NCBI GenBank assembly: GCA_030623035.1
Contig: JAUXFK010000100.1
Coordinates: 1-9,895 of the forward strand
Direction: 5' to 3'
From: Deltaproteobacteria bacterium
GTDB taxonomy: Bacteria; Desulfobacterota; UBA8473
DNA: 9,895 nt
Position numbers and translations under genes: made by a program. Below, piece by piece: positions 6,862 through 9,895 of this stretch (the stretch's first letter is position 1; the number at the start of each line of letters is the position of its first letter). Under the pieces are notes generated by a model that saw only the letters and a program-made list of their open reading frames with translations, did not search any database and was not told the origin of the DNA.

Positions 6862-7667
6862 AGTACTGCGAGGACTATACACCGATTGAGATGATGATCA
6901 TCAGCGGTTCGAGAGAGATAGAGGATGGCCAGGTATTGATTGTTGGTACGCAATGGCCGATAATTGCAACTCTGTTTGCCAAGAAGACCCATGCACCCAA
7001 TGCAATGATCTGTTATGAAGGTGGGGTGGTTCTGGATTCTATCCCAGACAGGATTCCTCTGTTTACCGGTGATCCATGTATTACATCTAACTCTGTATTG
7101 CTCAATGATTCTCTGGATACCCTTGGGATGATACTCCATGGAGGTCATCCGGATCTCGCTTTCCTTCCTGCTGCCAATGTAGATAAATATGGTAATATCA
7201 ATACGACATGTTTTGGAGACTATTCAAAGCCAAAGTATCGTTTGGGCGGTAGTGGCGGTGCATGTGACTTTGGCAGTCTTGCAAAAAGAGTTATTACGAT
7301 GCTTGAACACGAGAGGCAGCGGTTTCCTGAAAGGGTGGATTTTATAACAACACCAGGTTATCTTAACGGGGGAAATTCAAGGCAAGAGGCGGGCTTAAGG
7401 TGCGATACCGGTCCCCATGCAGTTATAACCACCCTGGGTGTTTTCAGGTTCGACAATAACACCAGGGAGATGTATCTTGATACCTACTATCCAAAAGGGA
7501 GTATAAAAGAGATTAAAGAGGGCTTCCAGTGGGACATAAAGATATCCGATAATGTTAAAGTAGCTGACCCACCGACACAAGAGGAGATAAGGGTATTGAG
7601 AGAAGAGATAGATCCCTTTGGTATGTATTTAAAAAATAACAAGGCAAAAGCTATCCCCTGTCTTTGA
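6858..7667 (+). CDS. CoA-transferase family I, subunit B (glutaconate CoA-transferase GctB-like)
   Basis: This is the catalytic partner of the preceding gene. The 269-residue product aligns to GctB of Acidaminococcus without gaps at its start. Glu54 (CYEGG) falls at the position of the catalytic Glu54 that forms the glutamyl-CoA thioester. Further features are DLAFLPAANVDKYGNINTT (about 98-116), GDY..PKYRLGGSGGA (the glycine-rich strand near 128-136), the MLEHERQRFPERVDFITTPGYL segment and the closing REEIDPFGMY. Retention of the glutamate argues for a true transferase rather than an IpdAB-type hydrolase, which lacks it. A GGGGG sequence lies 11 bp before the ATG, and the ATGA overlap makes translational coupling likely. 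A MITE copy begins 10 bp after the stop. Confidence 0.9.
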   Translation: MKYCEDYTPIEMMIISGSREIEDGQVLIVGTQWPIIATLFAKKTHAPNAMICYEGGVVLDSIPDRIPLFTGDPCITSNSVLLNDSLDTLGMILHGGHPDLAFLPAANVDKYGNINTTCFGDYSKPKYRLGGSGGACDFGSLAKRVITMLEHERQRFPERVDFITTPGYLNGGNSRQEAGLRCDTGPHAVITTLGVFRFDNNTREMYLDTYYPKGSIKEIKEGFQWDIKISDNVKVADPPTQEEIRVLREEIDPFGMYLKNNKAKAIPCL

Positions 7668-7677
7668 TTCTAAGTGG

Positions 7678-7832
7678 TGTCCATCCACGAATGGCCCTTT
7701 TGCCCAATATCTACTGTTGGGCTCAGATTTTAATCCTCGAAATATGGTAATATTCCTGCTTGCCCTGTGAAATGCGAAGCTATATTTCGCCTTCCCTGAC
7801 CTTGAACAAAACCGCTCATTTACTGTATGGAT
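7678..7832. repeat. MITE-like element, copy 2, inverted relative to copy 1
   Basis: Read on the reverse strand, this segment follows copy 1 at 2241-2380: GGTTTTGTTCAAGGTCAGGGAAGG, ATATTTCGAGGATTAAAATCTGAGCC and a final GTGGATGGACA. It is about 15 bp longer in the interior, and its ends are diverged (CCATTCGTGG at one end, CTCATTTACTGTATGG at the other), so its own inverted repeat is imperfect. GATTCTAA occurs at 7666-7673 and again at 7830-7837, a possible 8-bp target duplication. Confidence 0.8.
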
Positions 7833-7955
7833 TCTAAATAGCTTCTGTAACTATTTTATATCCTTCAGGAAAAGCGTAACTCTTTTATATTATTATGTTA
7901 TTTTATTTGCTTAAGGATCAGGCAAACAGGAAATAATCTAAAGTTATTTAGGCGT

Positions 7956-7984
7956 TTGACTATTATTCCACAAGGTTATAAACA
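7956..7984 (+). promoter_or_regulatory. Possible promoter of the metallo-hydrolase gene
   Basis: TTGACT (7956-7961) is a five-of-six -35 match. It is followed after 17 bp by TAAACA (7979-7984), or after 15 bp by the better -10 TATAAA (7977-7982). The start codon is 30 bp further on. The reading is plausible given the preceding 300-bp gene-free stretch, but unproven. Confidence 0.4.
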
Positions 7985-8014
7985 GGTTGTCAACAGAAGA
8001 TGTGGAAAGGTTAG

Positions 8015-9013
8015 ATGGGTATGGAGATGAAAGATTTTAGAGTCAGGAAAGACGTGAGGATAAGAAAGATCGATGAGAGGATATCATGTATATTTCTTAC
8101 AAAGCCAAACCAGCAGTGGAGTAACACATATTTAATAGAAGATGAAAATCTTACCCTCATTGATACGGGACGTCCGGAGGCATTTTCGGTAAATGCTCTG
8201 AAGAAGTCTCTTGTCCATCTGGGTTATTGTGTTGAGGATATTAAGACGATAATATTTACCCATGCCCATATAGATCATGTGGGGGGCGGTATAGCATTAG
8301 CAGACCTTTTAACCAGTAAGAATATCGCATATTATGAAGCAAGGGAGAAACTTCAAGATTTTTCCCGTTTTAATAAAGAGTGGATAAAAGAGTTTATGTC
8401 CCTTTTGTCGAAATGCTCCTCAGGTGTCCAGCAAGGGCTCAGGGAGAGTCCTACCTATGAACTATTGAAATTCCCGGAGTTAAAAAGTGGAATTACGATC
8501 CATAGGGGGGTAAGAGAAGGTGATGTCATCGATATCGGTAAGACGAAGCTTGTGGTTTATCACACCCCGGGGCATTCTTCCTGGGATATATCCTTGTATG
8601 AGCCCGAAAAGAGGTTTCTCTTTACAGGCGACTTCATAACATCGCCAGAGACTGTATTCGTTTCAACTATGGGGTCAAACCTTGATAATTATCTGGATAG
8701 TCTGGATAAGGTGAGTAAGATATCGATTGATTGTATGTTTCCGGGGCACGGTAAGTTTTCAAAAAACCCTTATCGCCTTTTCGAAAAAGCAAGAGAGCAT
8801 ATAAAAAGATGTGAAGACCTGATATTAGAGGAGTTAAGAATCTGTCCCATGACACTACACAGTATTACTTCCGCTCTTTTTAATGGGTGTAATGATCCAG
8901 GTATTCAGCTCTTTAATTATGGCAGGGTTGATACGTTTCTGATAAAATTGAAAAGAGAGGGGAGGATTTCGATAGATGATGATGGAAAATTTTGTACCGT
9001 TTCAACCAGCTAA
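8015..9013 (+). CDS. Metallo-beta-lactamase-fold metal-dependent hydrolase
   Basis: The 332-residue cytoplasmic protein (no signal peptide) has the full dinuclear metal set of the fold: LIDTG (48-52), HAHIDH (83-88), HTPGHS with His187, TGD with Asp206, and PGHG with His245. The last 65 residues (LEELRICPMTLHSITSALF...VDTFLIKLKREGRISIDDDGKF) look like the winged-helix tail found in LACTB2-type and related MBL hydrolases. Such enzymes cleave thioesters, esters, phosphodiesters or lactams; the neighbouring CoA genes hint at a thioesterase role, but this is only inference. A GGAAAGG lies 4 bp before ATG 8015, and ATG 8021 and 8027 are alternatives. It has its own long leader, so it is probably a separate transcript. 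It ends by overlapping the reverse-strand mazG by 4 bp. Confidence 0.88.
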   Translation: MGMEMKDFRVRKDVRIRKIDERISCIFLTKPNQQWSNTYLIEDENLTLIDTGRPEAFSVNALKKSLVHLGYCVEDIKTIIFTHAHIDHVGGGIALADLLTSKNIAYYEAREKLQDFSRFNKEWIKEFMSLLSKCSSGVQQGLRESPTYELLKFPELKSGITIHRGVREGDVIDIGKTKLVVYHTPGHSSWDISLYEPEKRFLFTGDFITSPETVFVSTMGSNLDNYLDSLDKVSKISIDCMFPGHGKFSKNPYRLFEKAREHIKRCEDLILEELRICPMTLHSITSALFNGCNDPGIQLFNYGRVDTFLIKLKREGRISIDDDGKFCTVSTS

Positions 9014-9711
9014 TTCCTTGTGTCTTTAAACCATGATGAAAACTCGATATTTTTTTTCCTCAATGCCTCCTCGGGGTTTATCTCGAATAACCTACCTATA
9101 TTTGTCAGGCAGAAAAGAATCTCCCCCAGTTCATCCTCAATTCGATCTTTATTTTGTTTTTTTAATGATTTTTTTAATTCCTCTATCTTTCCGTCGAACT
9201 TATCAAGCACCTCGTCTATGTTATCCGAATCGTATCCTGCATGAGCCGCTCTTTTTAATATTCGAAAGGATTTAAGAAGGGAAGGGAGGGCACAAGGGAT
9301 AGAATCAAGAATAGATTCCCCTTCTTTTGCCTTTTCCTCTTTCTTGATCTCCCACCATATCTTTTTTACATCAAAAGCGTCTTTTGCATTTTTATCTTTG
9401 AATACATGGGGATGGCGACGAATCATCTTTTCTTTCGAAAAGTGAATCACATCGAATATATTAAAATCCCCCTCTTCTTCTGATATCTGAGCAAGAAAGA
9501 TGATTTGAAAAAGGGTATCCCCCAATTCTTCCTTGAGCTTTTCTGATGATTTTGATTCAATTGAATCGAGCACCTCATAACACTCCTCTATTAAATACCA
9601 TTTCAAACTGTCTTTGGTTTGTTCCCTGTCCCAGGGACATCCTTTTGGCCCCCTCAATATCTTCATTATCCGTATTAGGCTCTCAAAACCTTTCAAGTTT
9701 GCGTTTTCCAA
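9010..9711 (-). CDS. mazG: Nucleoside triphosphate pyrophosphohydrolase, MazG family
   Basis: MazG hydrolyses NTPs to NMPs and pyrophosphate, cleaning damaged nucleotides and in some species lowering (p)ppGpp effects. The 233-residue protein has the expected two-domain form. The N-terminal domain carries GPKGCPWDREQTKDSL (21-36), an EExxE helix (Glu42, Glu43, Glu46) and ELGDTLFQ (62-69, giving ExxD with Asp65), followed by RRHPHVF. The C-terminal domain begins with SLLKSFRILKRAAHAGYD but looks eroded: where EExxE is expected there is GKIEE (174-178), and ELGD is ELGE (194-197). It is shorter than the 263 residues of E. coli MazG. The start is TTG at 9711 with GGAGGAG just before it; no ATG is near. 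It converges on the MBL gene with a 4-bp overlap of stop codons. Confidence 0.93.
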   Translation of the reverse strand: MENANLKGFESLIRIMKILRGPKGCPWDREQTKDSLKWYLIEECYEVLDSIESKSSEKLKEELGDTLFQIIFLAQISEEEGDFNIFDVIHFSKEKMIRRHPHVFKDKNAKDAFDVKKIWWEIKKEEKAKEGESILDSIPCALPSLLKSFRILKRAAHAGYDSDNIDEVLDKFDGKIEELKKSLKKQNKDRIEDELGEILFCLTNIGRLFEINPEEALRKKNIEFSSWFKDTRN

Positions 9712-9713
9712 AA

Positions 9714-9720
9714 CTCCTCC
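9714..9720 (-). promoter_or_regulatory. Ribosome binding site for the TTG start of mazG
   Basis: On the reverse strand GGAGGAG is followed by TT and then TTG at 9711; counting from the GGAGG core the gap is 4 nt. This is the only strong site near the conserved N-terminus, so it sets the start despite the short spacing. Confidence 0.6.
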
Positions 9721-9797
9721 TTATGGATATTTTTTGCGGTTATTTACAAACAGCCTATGAAAACTTTCGCTTTAGTGTTGATGAATTCGTAAAAAGT

Positions 9798-9878
9798 CGT
9801 CACTCCGGTGAAAACCGGAGTCCAGATGGTCCGCAACTGCTTGAAAACACTGGATTCCGGCTTTCGCCGGAATGACGG
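9798..9878. repeat. Paired short palindromic repeats (REP/dRS3-like), set 2
   Basis: A forward copy (9798-9825, CGTCACTCCGGTGAAAACCG followed by GAGTCCAG) and a reverse copy (9850-9878, CTGGATTCCGGCTTTCGCCG followed by GAATGACGG) belong to the same family as the pair at 4932-5007. They face each other in the opposite arrangement and are separated by 24 bp. Each forms a hairpin with a 4-nt loop. They lie upstream of mazG, so they do not terminate that gene. Confidence 0.75.
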
Positions 9879-9895
9879 GAAATGGTATTTTTTGA

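Larger units (their letters stand above)
7668..8014. other. 347-bp gene-free region: MITE copy, AT-rich tract and leader
   Basis: No gene is visible on either strand. The first half is the second copy of the 140-155 bp inverted-repeat element. From about 7834 the sequence becomes AT-rich (CTTTTATATTATTATG), then ends in a possible promoter and a cluster of regularly spaced ACA-GGTT motifs just before the metallo-hydrolase gene. There is no obvious intrinsic terminator for the CoA-transferase operon other than the element itself. Confidence 0.7.

Noticed and set aside
7956..8010. Chromosomal origin of replication
   Set aside because: The boxes are imperfect, there are few of them, and neither dnaA, dnaN, gidA nor parAB is nearby; only a DnaA-box-like cluster can be claimed.
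5104..9013. A new defence or toxin-antitoxin system formed by the MBL hydrolase and MazG
   Set aside because: The genes converge rather than form an operon, MazG is of the housekeeping two-domain type, and no toxin, nuclease or effector domain is visible.
9546..9875. Forward open frame of 109 codons across the mazG start and the repeat pair at the window end
   Set aside because: It is antisense to the conserved MazG N-terminus and then reads through palindromic repeats (HSGENRSPDG...), a common artefact of such repeats.

Overview
The window is about 9.9 kb of moderately AT-rich bacterial DNA. The order glmM, pdxJ, acpS, bifunctional nnr, tsaE, together with the catabolic CoA genes behind it, most resembles a member of the Desulfobacterota (the former Deltaproteobacteria), possibly a syntrophic or sulfate-reducing anaerobe. 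This placement is inferred from gene order and protein style; there is no rRNA here to confirm it.

Layout. Positions 152-4918 form a forward housekeeping block. It covers amino-sugar phosphate isomerisation for peptidoglycan (glmM), vitamin B6 synthesis (pdxJ), carrier-protein activation (acpS), repair of damaged NAD(P)H (nnr) and tRNA t6A modification (tsaE). glmM/pdxJ and acpS/nnr overlap and are probably translationally coupled, while a 140-bp fold-back repeat and a strong stem-loop separate pdxJ from acpS. Positions 5104-7667 carry a forward CoA-metabolism block: an ADP-forming acyl-CoA synthetase beta subunit without its alpha partner, then two coupled subunits of a glutaconate-type family I CoA-transferase. 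Positions 8015-9013 hold a metallo-beta-lactamase-fold hydrolase with a complete metal-ligand set. It meets a reverse-strand mazG-type pyrophosphohydrolase (9711-9010) tail to tail with a 4-bp overlap.

Nearly every intergenic gap contains a palindromic repeat. There are two copies of one MITE-like family in opposite orientation (2241-2380 and 7678-7832). There are two paired sets of short CGTCATTCC...GGAATCCAG hairpins (4932-5007 and 9798-9878), the first nested in a larger inverted repeat whose left end encodes the last residues and stop of tsaE. A strong stem-loop lies before acpS and a further palindromic leader lies before the CoA-transferase. These repeats, rather than a new protein system, are the most unusual feature.

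How the genes may work together: the CoA-transferase can move CoA between acids, and an ADP-forming synthetase can conserve the thioester energy as ATP. That would suit anaerobic acid degradation, but no substrate can be read from the sequence. On the protein side, the points most worth a second look are the eroded C-terminal MazG domain and the orphan synthetase beta subunit.
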